A DNA stretch of 50,409 nucleotides from Brachybacterium sp. FME24 (GCF_014897705.1 NZ_JABUXV010000026.1:1-50409), one strand, 5' to 3'. Positions 37,938 through 46,303 are shown, counted from the first letter of the stretch. The notes: a model not told the origin generated them from the sequence alone. A program made the numbers and translations.

Positions 37938-39197
37938 ATGCCCTCGCCCTCCTCGCCGGCCGATCCCGGGTTCGACGTCGTCGTGCTCGGGGCCGGACTG
38001 AATTCCCTGAACCTCACCATCGCCTTCCACCAGCAGTACGGGATGCGGGCCACCACTGTCGTGCGGGTCCCGGTGGCCATGAACGAGCACTCCGTGACCA
38101 CCGATCTGGAGGTCCTCGGCGCCGACGCGAGCGACGAGGACATGCGCGACGCGCTGCTCGAGCTGGCCGCCCGGCGCCCGACGGGTCGCCCGGCGCTGCT
38201 GCTGACCAATGCGGATTCGCTGATCGAGTTCATCGACCGCTTCCGCGAGGAGCTCGAGGAGCACTACCTCCTGGCCCAGGTGGACGGCCGGCTTCTGGCC
38301 CGCCTCGCCGACAAGGCCGAGTTCGCCGAGATCTGCCAGGAGCTCGGCATCGGCACTGTGCCCACGGTGATCGTCGACTTCTCCCGGACTCACGAGAGCG
38401 ACTGGAACGGCGCCGACGAGCTGCCGTGGACCTACCCCGTCGTCGGCAAGGCCGCCAACACCGCCGAATACCACCACGTGCAGTTCCCCGGGAAGAAGAA
38501 GGTGTTCTTCCTGGAGTCCGCGCAGCAGCAGCAGGACCTCGTGCGCCGGTTGCGGGAATCCGGCTTCACGGGGCGCTTCCTGTTCCAGGAGCTGATCGAG
38601 GGCGACGACACCGCCGAGCGGTCGATCACCGCCTACCGCTCCAGCCGCGGGAAGGTCACCCTGCTGTGCGCGGCCCAGGTGCTGCTGGGCGAGCACACCC
38701 CCGACGCCCTGGGCCGCCCCGCCGCGATGGTCACCGGTGATTTCCCCACGCTCACCGCCGCCGCCGAACGGTTCCTCGACGCGGTGGACTACGTGGGCTT
38801 CGCGAACTTCGATGTGAAGATCGACCCGCGCACCGGCCGCGAGGCCTTCTTCGAGATCAACCCGCGCATCGGCCGCAACAACTACTACGTCACCGCCACC
38901 GGTGAATCGGTGGCCCGCCACGTCGTCGAGGACCGCATCCACGGCCGGGACCTCGACCAGGTCGTGGTCACCGCCCCGATCCTGTACTCGATCCTGCCGG
39001 TGCGCCTGGTGCTGCGCTACCTGCGGGACCCGGCGCTGCACGCACGGATCCGGCGCGTGGCGCGCACCTCGCTGCGCAATCCGTTCCGGTACGGTCCTGA
39101 AGGTCTGTGGATGCGGGCGTACTCCGTCGTCTCCGGGCTGAACTTCGTCCGCAAGTACCGCGCTGTCTACCCGCGCCCCACCGACACCGGCTTCTGA
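37938..39197 (+). CDS. ATP-grasp ligase, D-aspartate-ligase-like (copy 1)
   Basis: 419 residues. A Rossmann-like N-terminus opens FDVVVLGAGLNSLNLTIAF (about 11-29). A central ATP-grasp domain contains FPGKKKVFF (about 182-190), FQELIEGDDT (about 216-225), GEHTPDAL, NFDVKIDP and FEINPRIGRNNYY (about 306-318), the last two supplying Mg-ATP ligands. The pattern matches carboxylate-amine ligases such as Enterococcus D-aspartate ligase (recollection, not searched). That enzyme adds D-Asp to the peptidoglycan stem. A paralogue follows after 22 bp. The specific substrate is inference. Start 37938 is leaderless. Confidence 0.78.
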   Translation: MPSPSSPADPGFDVVVLGAGLNSLNLTIAFHQQYGMRATTVVRVPVAMNEHSVTTDLEVLGADASDEDMRDALLELAARRPTGRPALLLTNADSLIEFIDRFREELEEHYLLAQVDGRLLARLADKAEFAEICQELGIGTVPTVIVDFSRTHESDWNGADELPWTYPVVGKAANTAEYHHVQFPGKKKVFFLESAQQQQDLVRRLRESGFTGRFLFQELIEGDDTAERSITAYRSSRGKVTLLCAAQVLLGEHTPDALGRPAAMVTGDFPTLTAAAERFLDAVDYVGFANFDVKIDPRTGREAFFEINPRIGRNNYYVTATGESVARHVVEDRIHGRDLDQVVVTAPILYSILPVRLVLRYLRDPALHARIRRVARTSLRNPFRYGPEGLWMRAYSVVSGLNFVRKYRAVYPRPTDTGF

Positions 39198-39219
39198 TCC
39201 TGGGAAGGACCCTGCCCTG

Positions 39220-40497
39220 ATGCCCGATACCCCCGCCCACCCCTTCGCTGCTGCTCCCACCCCCGGGGTCGATCTGGTGCTGCTGGGCGGTGACATCGGG
39301 ATCTACGCACTCGCGCGCGCCTTCCACGAGCGCTACGGGACGATCGCCACGGTGGTGACGCGCAAGGTCGCCGGTCCCGTCGCGGATTCGCAGATCCTGC
39401 GCACGGTCGAGCTCGGCATGGCCGCGACCGAGGACGAGATGATCCAGGCGCTGCTGAAGGTCGGCGCCGACAAGGCGTCCCGCCCCGGCGGCACCCGTCC
39501 GGTGCTGCTGGCCAACGCGGACTTCCTGGTGGCTCTGCTGGCCGCGCACCGCGAGCAGCTCGGCGAGCTCTTCCATCTCCCGCTGCTGGATGACGATGTG
39601 CTCCGGGCCGTCGCCGATAAGGCGACCTTCTCCGAGACCTGCCTCGAGATCGGAGTGCCCACCCCGCGCACCGTCGTCCTGGACTTCGCCGGCGGCGACG
39701 CCCCCGAGGTGCCCGATCTCGAGCACTTGGGCTGGCCGCTGGTCGCGAAGGCCTCGCGCTCCTCGGCGTACAACGCGGTCTCCTTCCCCGGAAAGCGCAA
39801 GGTCTTCGAGATCGCGGACCGCGCGCAGCTGGTGGACCTGGTGGAGCGGTTGACGACGGCCGGCTACCGGGACCGCTTCGTGGTCCAGGAGATGATCCCG
39901 GGCGACGACACCTCGATGCTGTCGGTGACCGCGTACGTGGACACTGCCGGGAAGGTCACGCTGCTGGGCGGCGCGCAGGTGCTGCTGGAGGAGCACACCC
40001 CCGGGGCGCTGGGCAATCCTGCGGCGATGTTCACCACCGATCTGCCCGAGGTGTTCGAGCAGTCCGTGCTCTTCCTCGAGCACACCGGGTACCGCGGCTA
40101 CGCGAACTTCGATGTGAAGATCGACCCGCGCGACGGCGTGGCGAAATTCTTCGAGGTCAACCCCCGTATCGGGCGCAACAACTACTACATGACCGCGGCC
40201 GGTGCCAATGTCGCCGATCCCGTGGTCGCGGACTTCATCGAGGACCGTGAGCTGACCCGCATGGTGCCGCGCGAGGAGATCCTCTACTCGATCGTGCCGT
40301 GGATGCTGCTGCGCCGCTACATCATCGACCCGGACCTTCGTGCCCGGGTGCAGGAGATCGGTCGCCGGCGCACCGTGCACCCCCTGTCCTACGAGGTCGA
40401 GGGCGCCAAGCGCCGCGCCTATGTCATCGCCGCGACGATCAACCAGGTCAAGAAGTTCCTGCAGCACTATCCGCGCCCGTCGGCCGACGGCTTCTGA
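39220..40497 (+). CDS. ATP-grasp ligase, D-aspartate-ligase-like (copy 2)
   Basis: 425 residues, clearly paralogous to the preceding gene. Shared segments include FPGKRKVFE, QEMIPGDDTSML, EEHTPGALGNPAAM, NFDVKIDPRDG and FEVNPRIGRNNYYMTAAG. The N-terminus differs (VDLVLLGGDIGIYALARAF), so the two enzymes probably use different acceptors or donors. A 31-bp stretch at 40101-40131 is identical to 38801-38831. GGGAAGGAC lies about 11 bp before the ATG. Possibly it adds the second residue of a cross-bridge after copy 1 adds the first. That is inference. Confidence 0.78.
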   Translation: MPDTPAHPFAAAPTPGVDLVLLGGDIGIYALARAFHERYGTIATVVTRKVAGPVADSQILRTVELGMAATEDEMIQALLKVGADKASRPGGTRPVLLANADFLVALLAAHREQLGELFHLPLLDDDVLRAVADKATFSETCLEIGVPTPRTVVLDFAGGDAPEVPDLEHLGWPLVAKASRSSAYNAVSFPGKRKVFEIADRAQLVDLVERLTTAGYRDRFVVQEMIPGDDTSMLSVTAYVDTAGKVTLLGGAQVLLEEHTPGALGNPAAMFTTDLPEVFEQSVLFLEHTGYRGYANFDVKIDPRDGVAKFFEVNPRIGRNNYYMTAAGANVADPVVADFIEDRELTRMVPREEILYSIVPWMLLRRYIIDPDLRARVQEIGRRRTVHPLSYEVEGAKRRAYVIAATINQVKKFLQHYPRPSADGF

Positions 40498-40565
40498 GCC
40501 GGGAGGGGTCTCTCGAGGCGGGCCCCACCAGCACGCGTTCCCTGCTCCCTATCAGGTAAATCCCT

Positions 40566-40586
40566 GAAACACTAGGGGGAAACACT
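40566..40586 (+). repeat. GAAACACT direct repeat upstream of a glycosyltransferase gene
   Basis: GAAACACT occurs at 40566-40573 and 40579-40586, a 13-bp period. A nearby inverted repeat TCAGG/CCTGA flanks 40554-40569. They could be binding sites for a regulator of the downstream genes. Confidence 0.35.
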
Positions 40587-40633
40587 CCGCGACAGGTCGG
40601 GCGCGCCCCGTCGTGCCTGTTGAGCGGCGGTCG

Positions 40634-40639
40634 TAGGCT
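40634..40639 (+). promoter_or_regulatory. leaderless -10 hexamer TAGGCT
   Basis: TAGGCT is followed by 6 bp and the ATG at 40646. Confidence 0.5.
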
Positions 40640-40645
40640 CAAAAC

Positions 40646-42010
40646 ATGAGCAACACGAGGACCCACAGTGAGCGGGCGGGGAAAAGATCAGACCGTAGTC
40701 TGACCCCGTTCATCCGCTCGGAGGACGCCGATGGCGTCACCGGGTGCGAGGCTCGAGGGGTGAACGTGATTCCGATGCGCCCCGCCGAACGGACCTCCGC
40801 CGAGCAGCGCCCACTGCGGGTGCTGCTGACCACCGACTGGTGGGAACCGGTCGTCAACGGCGTCGTGGCCTCCGTCGCGACCCTGCGCCGTGAGCTCATC
40901 GCACTGGGCTGCGATGTCCGCGTGCTCACGCTCTCCCAGGGGATCCGCACCCGCAGCGAGCCGGGCGTCTACCGCATCGGCTCGGTCTCCGCGGCGATGC
41001 TCTACGACCGTGCCCGGATCGGCATGCCGGCCAGTCGGCGCGTGCTGCGCGAGATCCTGGACTGGCGGCCGGATGTCATCCATTCCCAGTGCGAATTCTC
41101 CACCCACGTCTGGGCCCGCCGGATCGCTCGCACCCTGGCGGTGCCGCTGGTGCACACGTACCACACGATCTACGAGGACTACACGCACTACTACTCCCCG
41201 AGCCGCACCGTCGGCAGGAAGGTGGTCGCGACCTTCTCCCGCCGGGTGCTCGAGGGCACCGACGCGGTCGTCGTGCCGACCACCAAGGTCGCGAACCTGC
41301 TCACCGGGTACGGAGTGCGCCGGCCCCTCCATGTCATCCCCACCGGATTGGACCTGCAGCGGTTCCGCCCTTCCCGGTCGCCGGCCGAGCGGGCCGACGT
41401 CGCCGCCCTGCGGGCGAGCCTCGACATCACCCCGGACCAGAAGGTCCTGATATCCGTGTCCCGCCTGGCCAAGGAGAAGAACCTCGACGAGGTGCTCGAC
41501 CAGGTCGCAGCCGCGGATCGGGAGGACACAGTGCTGGTGCTGGTCGGTGACGGCCCGTACCGCGAGGAGCTCGAGGCCCGTACCCGGGCCCTCGGCATCG
41601 CCGACCGCGTCCGTTTCGCCGGCGTCGTCGACCCTGCGGAGGTGCAGCGCTGGTACCGCATCGGCGACGTGTTCGTCAGCGCCTCCCGCAGCGAGACGCA
41701 GGGCTTGACCTTCATCGAGGCCCTTGCGAGCGGGCTGCCGCTGCTGTGCCGCCGGGATCCCTCGCTCGACGGCGTCGTCGTCGACGGCCGCACCGGGTGG
41801 CAGATCGAGACCCCCGACGAGTTCACCGACCAGCTCGGGGCGCTGCTGGACGACTCCGCGCGGCGCGCCGAGATGTCACAGGCCGCCGTCGATCACGCCG
41901 CAGCGACCTGCGGATCACCCCAGTTCGGCAAGGCAGTGCTGGACGTGTACCAGCAGGCGCGCCTGCGCCGCACCCCGCGGATCATCTCGCGACTGGCAGT
42001 GCCCGCATGA
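40646..42010 (+). CDS. GT4 glycosyltransferase, 1,2-diacylglycerol 3-glucosyltransferase-like
   Basis: 454 residues as annotated from the leaderless ATG. The first ~45 residues look unconserved, and a GTG at 40760 (codon 39) could be the real start. GT-B features are LLTTDWWEPVVNGVVAS (about 60-76), VHTYHTIYEDYTHYY (about 170-184, characteristic of diacylglycerol glucosyltransferases), VIPTGLDLQRF and the SRSETQGLTFIEALASGLP donor motif near 350. It probably glucosylates diacylglycerol at the membrane to make a glycolipid. The stop overlaps the next gene start as ATGA. Confidence 0.82.
   Translation: MSNTRTHSERAGKRSDRSLTPFIRSEDADGVTGCEARGVNVIPMRPAERTSAEQRPLRVLLTTDWWEPVVNGVVASVATLRRELIALGCDVRVLTLSQGIRTRSEPGVYRIGSVSAAMLYDRARIGMPASRRVLREILDWRPDVIHSQCEFSTHVWARRIARTLAVPLVHTYHTIYEDYTHYYSPSRTVGRKVVATFSRRVLEGTDAVVVPTTKVANLLTGYGVRRPLHVIPTGLDLQRFRPSRSPAERADVAALRASLDITPDQKVLISVSRLAKEKNLDEVLDQVAAADREDTVLVLVGDGPYREELEARTRALGIADRVRFAGVVDPAEVQRWYRIGDVFVSASRSETQGLTFIEALASGLPLLCRRDPSLDGVVVDGRTGWQIETPDEFTDQLGALLDDSARRAEMSQAAVDHAAATCGSPQFGKAVLDVYQQARLRRTPRIISRLAVPA
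40688..40703 (+). repeat. inverted repeat TCAGAC/GTCTGA inside the 5' end of the glycosyltransferase gene
   Basis: TCAGAC-CGTA-GTCTGA lies just after the leaderless ATG. TAGTCT at 40696-40701 sits within it and could instead be the -10 for translation from GTG 40760. Confidence 0.3.
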
Positions 42011-42750
42011 GCACCACCACTCAGCCGGTGCCCGTCCAGACCCTGCCGCTGCGCCCCTCGAGCTCCACGCTCGAGCACACCGGCCTCCACGGCGGCCCCC
42101 GACCTGTTCGACCGGAGTCCCCGGCCCGTCGGGCGGAAGCGCCGGTCGTCCCCGCTGTTCGTGCTCCCCGCGATCCGGTGCGCATGGCAGCCCAGCTGTC
42201 CCCCTTGCTGGGCCTGGCGATCAGCATCGGCCTGGTGTGGTGGGGCCTGGAGACCGGCGTCCTGCAGTCGCTCGCGAACCTGCAGGCCTTCATCGATTCC
42301 CTGGGTGCCTGGGGGCCGTTCGCCTTCCTGATCGTCTCCACCGCCTCGGTGATCTTCCCGATCGTGCCCGGCGGTCTGCTGGTCATCGCCGGCCCGGTCC
42401 TGTTCGGGGCCGTCGACGGCACGATCTACAACTACGTCGCCGTGTGCAGCGGCTCGTTGCTGAACTTCCTGATCGCCCGCCACGTCGGCCTCGCCCTGAT
42501 CGAGCGGATCTTCCGCCCCAGAACGGTGGAGAAGTTCCTGGGCTGGACCCGGAACTCCCATTTCTCCCGTGCCTTCGCCGTGGCGATCGCCCTGCCCGTC
42601 GCGCCCGACGACCTGCTGTGCTACATCGCCGGAACCACGCGCATGCGCTGGCGCACGTACGTCCTGATCATTCTGCTGTGCAAGCCCTGGGCCCTGATCG
42701 CGTACGGACTCGGCGTCAGCGCCATCGTGCTGCGATTCCTGCCCTGGTGA
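42007..42750 (+). CDS. VTT/TVP38 (DedA-like) membrane protein
   Basis: 247 residues. The first ~60 residues are hydrophilic and proline-rich. Five or six hydrophobic segments follow from about 64 to the end. The VTT domain motif is visible as FPIVPGGLLVIAGPVLFG (about 117-134) and the C-terminal IALPVAPDDLLCYIAG. The SNARE-associated/DedA family flips or moves phospholipids such as undecaprenyl phosphate. ATG 42007 overlaps the upstream stop. Sitting between two glycosyltransferases, it may move a lipid substrate or product across the membrane (inference). Confidence 0.85.
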   Translation: MSTTTQPVPVQTLPLRPSSSTLEHTGLHGGPRPVRPESPARRAEAPVVPAVRAPRDPVRMAAQLSPLLGLAISIGLVWWGLETGVLQSLANLQAFIDSLGAWGPFAFLIVSTASVIFPIVPGGLLVIAGPVLFGAVDGTIYNYVAVCSGSLLNFLIARHVGLALIERIFRPRTVEKFLGWTRNSHFSRAFAVAIALPVAPDDLLCYIAGTTRMRWRTYVLIILLCKPWALIAYGLGVSAIVLRFLPW

Positions 42751-42763
42751 ACGAAGGACCATC

Positions 42764-44020
42764 ATGCTCATGAAGACCCGCGCCGTACGGCGCCCCCGCC
42801 GACCCTGGGACCGGGCCGCACGCCGGCTCGATCGCGCGGTGCACACCGTCCTGCCCGGCCGTCATCCGCGCCGGGACGTCGGCCCCCGAGAACCGCTGCG
42901 GGTGCTGATGCCCCGTGGGCTCGCCGGGCTCGCGCAGGAATCGGGCATCGGCGCGGCGATCCGTCATCAGGAGTCCGCGGTGCGTTCGCTGGGGCACCGG
43001 GTGGTCACCAATCCGCTGCGACCCTTCGACGTGGTGCATCTGAACACGCCGTTCCCCGACACCCCGCTGCTGGCGCGCTGGGCACGACTGTGGCGCAGGC
43101 CGGTCCTGGTGTGGGCGCATTCCACGGAGGACGACTTCCGGGACTCCTTCCCCGGCTCAAACCGCCTCGCTCCCGTGTTCCGTCGCTGGATCGCCCATCT
43201 GTACCGGCTCGGCGACGCCGTGGTCACCCCCAGTGAGTATTCACGCGAACTGGTCTCGGCGCCCAAGTACGGGATCTCCCGGCGCATCCACGTGCTCTCC
43301 AACGGGGTGGACACCTCGTTCTTCCGCCCCGATCCCGGTGCTCGCCCGCGACTTCGGGAGTCCCTGGGGATCGACGCGGACTCCACAGTCGTCCTCAGCG
43401 TGGGGATGCAGCTCGTGCGCAAGGGCATCCTGGACTGGGTGGAGGTCGCCCGACGCATGCCTGAGGTGACCTTCGTCTGGTACGGCCGCACCGACTCGCG
43501 TCTGCTGACCGCCGACGTCCAGCGCGCTCTGGCCACTGCCCCTGCGAACGCTCTGTTCCCGGGATACATCTCCGCCGAGATGCTCCGCGAGGCCTACTGC
43601 GGAGCGGACGCCTTCTGCTTCCTCACCCAGGAGGAGACCGAGGGGATCGTGCTCTGGGAGGCCCTGGCCTGCGAGGTGCCGGCTCTGGTGCGAGCGATTC
43701 CGCTGTACCGGGACCGGATGCCCGACGGCGTGCTCACGCACCAGGTCGCCGGCGCCGGCCCCGGGTTCGCGGCGGATGTCGTGACCCGGCTCTCGGCCCT
43801 GCTCGCAGGTGACCTGGAGGATCTCACCGCTGCCGGGCGGCTCGCCGCCGAGGATGTGGACCTCGACCAGGTCGCACAGCGGCTGCAGGAGATCTATCGG
43901 CTCACCGGGGTCCAGCCGCACCGGCGCTCGCGCCGGCTCACCGCCGGCGCTGGGGGCGCCACAGCACGAGCGCTCCCCCGCCGCGACGTTGAGGGCGCTC
44001 GCCCCGACGCAGAGCGCTGA
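42764..44020 (+). CDS. GT4 glycosyltransferase of the glycolipid cluster
   Basis: 418 residues of GT-B type. Features: LRVLMPRGLAGLAQESGIG near 45-63, HLNTPFPD, TPSEYSREL (about 155-163), VLSNGVDTSFFRPD and VVLSVGMQLVRKG (about 208-220), and the E-X7-E region FLTQEETEGIVLWEALACEVP (about 287). It may add a second sugar to the diacylglycerol glycolipid made by the gene two upstream, by analogy to CpoA-type enzymes, but the sugar is unknown. AAGGA lies 5 bp before the ATG. Its last 83 bp overlap the end of hspR on the other strand. Confidence 0.82.
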   Translation: MLMKTRAVRRPRRPWDRAARRLDRAVHTVLPGRHPRRDVGPREPLRVLMPRGLAGLAQESGIGAAIRHQESAVRSLGHRVVTNPLRPFDVVHLNTPFPDTPLLARWARLWRRPVLVWAHSTEDDFRDSFPGSNRLAPVFRRWIAHLYRLGDAVVTPSEYSRELVSAPKYGISRRIHVLSNGVDTSFFRPDPGARPRLRESLGIDADSTVVLSVGMQLVRKGILDWVEVARRMPEVTFVWYGRTDSRLLTADVQRALATAPANALFPGYISAEMLREAYCGADAFCFLTQEETEGIVLWEALACEVPALVRAIPLYRDRMPDGVLTHQVAGAGPGFAADVVTRLSALLAGDLEDLTAAGRLAAEDVDLDQVAQRLQEIYRLTGVQPHRRSRRLTAGAGGATARALPRRDVEGARPDAER

Positions 44021-44375
44021 TCTCCCCGTCCCGGTCCGCGGAGAACACGCGCCGCTGAGCCGGGGTCATGGACTCGAGGCTCTCGCGCACGTTCTCGAGC
44101 TGGTCGGAGAGGACGGCGACCTCATCCTGCAGCTCGAAGATCCGCTTGATACCGGCGAGGTTGATGCCGTGATCCTGGGAGAGCCGCTGGATCTCCCGGA
44201 GCCTCGCCACATCACGGGCGCTGTAACGCCGGCCCCGGCCGCGGGTGCGCTGCGGGGAGACGAGCCCGATCCGGTCGTACTGGCGCAGAGTCTGCGGATG
44301 CATCCCGGAGAGCTCCGCTGCCACGGAGATCACGTACGCGGGAGCGCGCTCGTCGAAGCGATACGGGGATGCCAT
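43938..44375 (-). CDS. hspR: heat-shock repressor HspR (MerR family)
   Basis: 145 residues. The MerR-type winged helix occupies about 14-80 (AAELSGMHPQTLRQYDRIGLV, shown here in part), followed by a dimerising coiled coil. HspR binds HAIR sites with DnaK as corepressor, and such sites lie upstream of dnaK and clpB in this window. GGAAGGAGC precedes the ATG. Last gene of the dnaK-grpE-dnaJ-hspR operon, 100 bp after dnaJ. Its 3' end overlaps the convergent glycosyltransferase by 83 bp. Confidence 0.95.
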   Translation of the reverse strand: MASPYRFDERAPAYVISVAAELSGMHPQTLRQYDRIGLVSPQRTRGRGRRYSARDVARLREIQRLSQDHGINLAGIKRIFELQDEVAVLSDQLENVRESLESMTPAQRRVFSADRDGEISALRRGERPQRRGGGALVLWRPQRRR

Positions 44376-44457
44376 ACCGAGCGCTCCTTCCTGCAGACGC
44401 TGCTCACCCTGCGGGCGTTGCTGACCTTTCCGGTTCTGCCGTTCCTACTGTGCCACT

Positions 44458-44475
44458 GCGCGGGCGCCCCCGCGC
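44458..44475 (-). terminator. hairpin immediately after dnaJ stop
   Basis: GCGCGGG (44458-44464) pairs with CCCGCGC (44469-44475) around a CGCC loop, ending right at the dnaJ stop codon. It could weaken read-through to hspR. Confidence 0.45.
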
Positions 44476-45492
44476 TCAGCCGGCCGCGGCCTCGGCGAGT
44501 CCGTCGCGCGGATCCTCCTCGGCCAGGGCCTCGCGCAGGTCCTCGACTGCCTGCTTCGCGGCGCCCTCGACATGGGTGGGAACCGCGACCTGCACGGTGA
44601 CCAGGAGGTCACCGGTGGTCTTCTTCGTGGTCAGGCCCTTGCCGCGCACGCGCAGGGTTCGGCCCGACGGCGTGCCGGGCGGGACCTTCACGCTCACGGA
44701 GCCGCCGTCCAGCAGCGGCACCGGGACGGTACACCCGAGCACGGCCTCGTCGAAGGACACCGGGACGGTCAGGCGCAGGTTCGCGCCGTCGCTGGTCCAC
44801 ACGGGATGCTCGTCGACGTCGAGGGTCAGCAGCAGGTCGCCGGCGGGCGCCGAGCCCTGTCCGGGGCGGCCCTTGCCGCGCAGGCGGATCTTCTGCCCGT
44901 CGTGCACGCCGGCGGGGATGCGGGTGGTGAGGCCACGACCGTCGACGGTCAGGCGGATCTCGGTGCCGAGCGCCGCGTCCCGGAAACTGATACGGGTGCG
45001 CGCGGAGATATCGGAGCCCTTCGCGGGGGCGCGGCCGCCCCCGTTGCTCTGGAAGCCGGCAGGGCCTGCTCCGCCCTGGCCGCCGAACATGCGCATGATG
45101 TCGTCGAGGTCAGGATTGCCCGCGCCGCCGGGCCCGCCGCGACCGGGCGCTGGCCCGGGGAAGCCGCCGCCCTGGCCGCCGAACATGGAGGAGAAGACGT
45201 CCTCGAAGCCGGCACCGCCGGCGCCGCCCTGGCCCGCGGCGAAGCGTGCCCCGCCGGAGCCCATCGCCCGGATCGCGTCGTACTGCTTGCGCTGCTCCTC
45301 GTCGTTGAGCACCGAGTACGCCTCACCGATCTCCTTGAACCGCTCCTCGGCCTTGCGGTCACCGGGGTGGTGATCGGGGTGGTACTTCCGGGCCTGGGTG
45401 CGGTAGGCCTTCTTGATCTCCGGCGCGCTCGCGTCCTTCGAGACGCCGAGGACCGCGTAGAAGTCCTTGTCGAGCCAGTCCTGTGAGGACAT
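44476..45492 (-). CDS. dnaJ: DnaJ-type co-chaperone without zinc finger
   Basis: 338 residues. The J domain is at about 7-78 with the HPD motif in [11 protein letters not shown] Gly-rich region with FGGQGG repeats follows, to about 150, then two C-terminal substrate-binding beta domains. The four CxxCxGxG zinc repeats of classical DnaJ are absent, making it a CbpA/type II form. It stimulates DnaK ATPase. It lies between grpE (127 bp, with a hairpin) and hspR. GGAAGGAGAC precedes the ATG. Confidence 0.93.
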   Translation of the reverse strand: MSSQDWLDKDFYAVLGVSKDASAPEIKKAYRTQARKYHPDHHPGDRKAEERFKEIGEAYSVLNDEEQRKQYDAIRAMGSGGARFAAGQGGAGGAGFEDVFSSMFGGQGGGFPGPAPGRGGPGGAGNPDLDDIMRMFGGQGGAGPAGFQSNGGGRAPAKGSDISARTRISFRDAALGTEIRLTVDGRGLTTRIPAGVHDGQKIRLRGKGRPGQGSAPAGDLLLTLDVDEHPVWTSDGANLRLTVPVSFDEAVLGCTVPVPLLDGGSVSVKVPPGTPSGRTLRVRGKGLTTKKTTGDLLVTVQVAVPTHVEGAAKQAVEDLREALAEEDPRDGLAEAAAG

Positions 45493-45550
45493 GAGCGTCT
45501 CCTTCCGGGAGCGTCAGGTTCTTCGTCGTGTGTTCTGGGAGTGGACGGTC

Positions 45551-45589
45551 GTGGGGCCTGCCGGCCGGTTCTCGGCCAGCAGGCCCCAC
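45551..45589 (-). terminator. hairpin between grpE and dnaJ
   Basis: GTGGGGCCTGC (45551-45561) pairs perfectly with 45579-45589. An inner GGCC/GGCC pair extends it past one mismatch. No T run follows, so it may be an RNA-processing or partial-termination site within the operon rather than a full stop. Confidence 0.55.
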
Positions 45590-45619
45590 GCCGCCGTCTG
45601 GGTGTTGTCGGTCAGCCGA

Positions 45620-46303
45620 TCAGGCCGGGCCGCGGGTCCCGACCCGTGCCGGGCGCAGCACCCGATCGTTGACCGCATATCCCGGCTGGATGACCAGCGA
45701 GATGGTCGCGGTCGCGACATCGTCCGCGTCCTCGTGCATGAGCGCCTCGTGGATGTTCGGATCGAACTCCTCGCCGACGGCGGCGAACCGCTTCAGCCCA
45801 TGCGAGCTGAGGACCTCTTCGAGCTTCTGGGCGATCGAGTGGAACGGGGTTCCCTCGGCGATGTCGCCGTGCTGGCGGCCCAGTTCGACGTCGTCCAGGA
45901 CCCCGATCAGCGAGGCGAGGACGCGACCGACCGCTGCCTGAGTGTTGACCTCGGCCGCGGACTCGATGCGCCGACGCGAGTTGACGTACTCCGCCTGCTC
46001 GCGCTTGAGCTGCTCGGAGAGCTCGGTGACCTTGCCCTCCAGCTCGGCGACCCGCCCGGCGTCCGCCGGAGCGGAGCCGCCGGCCCCGTCCTCGGCCTGT
46101 GCCGCCTGCTCATAGAGCTTCGCGGCCTCGGCATCGATGGGATCGACGGGCTCGGCAGAGCCCTGGCCCTCGCTCGCCGGGGTACCCCCAGAGGGACGGA
46201 CACTGCCGTCCTCCGGGTTCACCCTGCGCTTGTCGGTGAAGGAGAACCCGGGCTCTTCCTCAGGTCCCGGTGCGTCGTCCGGAGTGCTCTGACCCTCGGA
46301 CAT
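45620..46303 (-). CDS. grpE: nucleotide exchange factor GrpE
   Basis: 227 residues. A disordered acidic N-terminus (about 1-75) leads to the long GrpE coiled coil (about 82-125) and the C-terminal beta domain ending VIQPGYAVNDRVLRPARV. It releases ADP from DnaK. ATG 46303 shares one base with the dnaK stop (TGATG) and has GAGGAG 8 bp upstream, so it is preferred over the adjoining GTG. Confidence 0.96.
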   Translation of the reverse strand: MSEGQSTPDDAPGPEEEPGFSFTDKRRVNPEDGSVRPSGGTPASEGQGSAEPVDPIDAEAAKLYEQAAQAEDGAGGSAPADAGRVAELEGKVTELSEQLKREQAEYVNSRRRIESAAEVNTQAAVGRVLASLIGVLDDVELGRQHGDIAEGTPFHSIAQKLEEVLSSHGLKRFAAVGEEFDPNIHEALMHEDADDVATATISLVIQPGYAVNDRVLRPARVGTRGPA

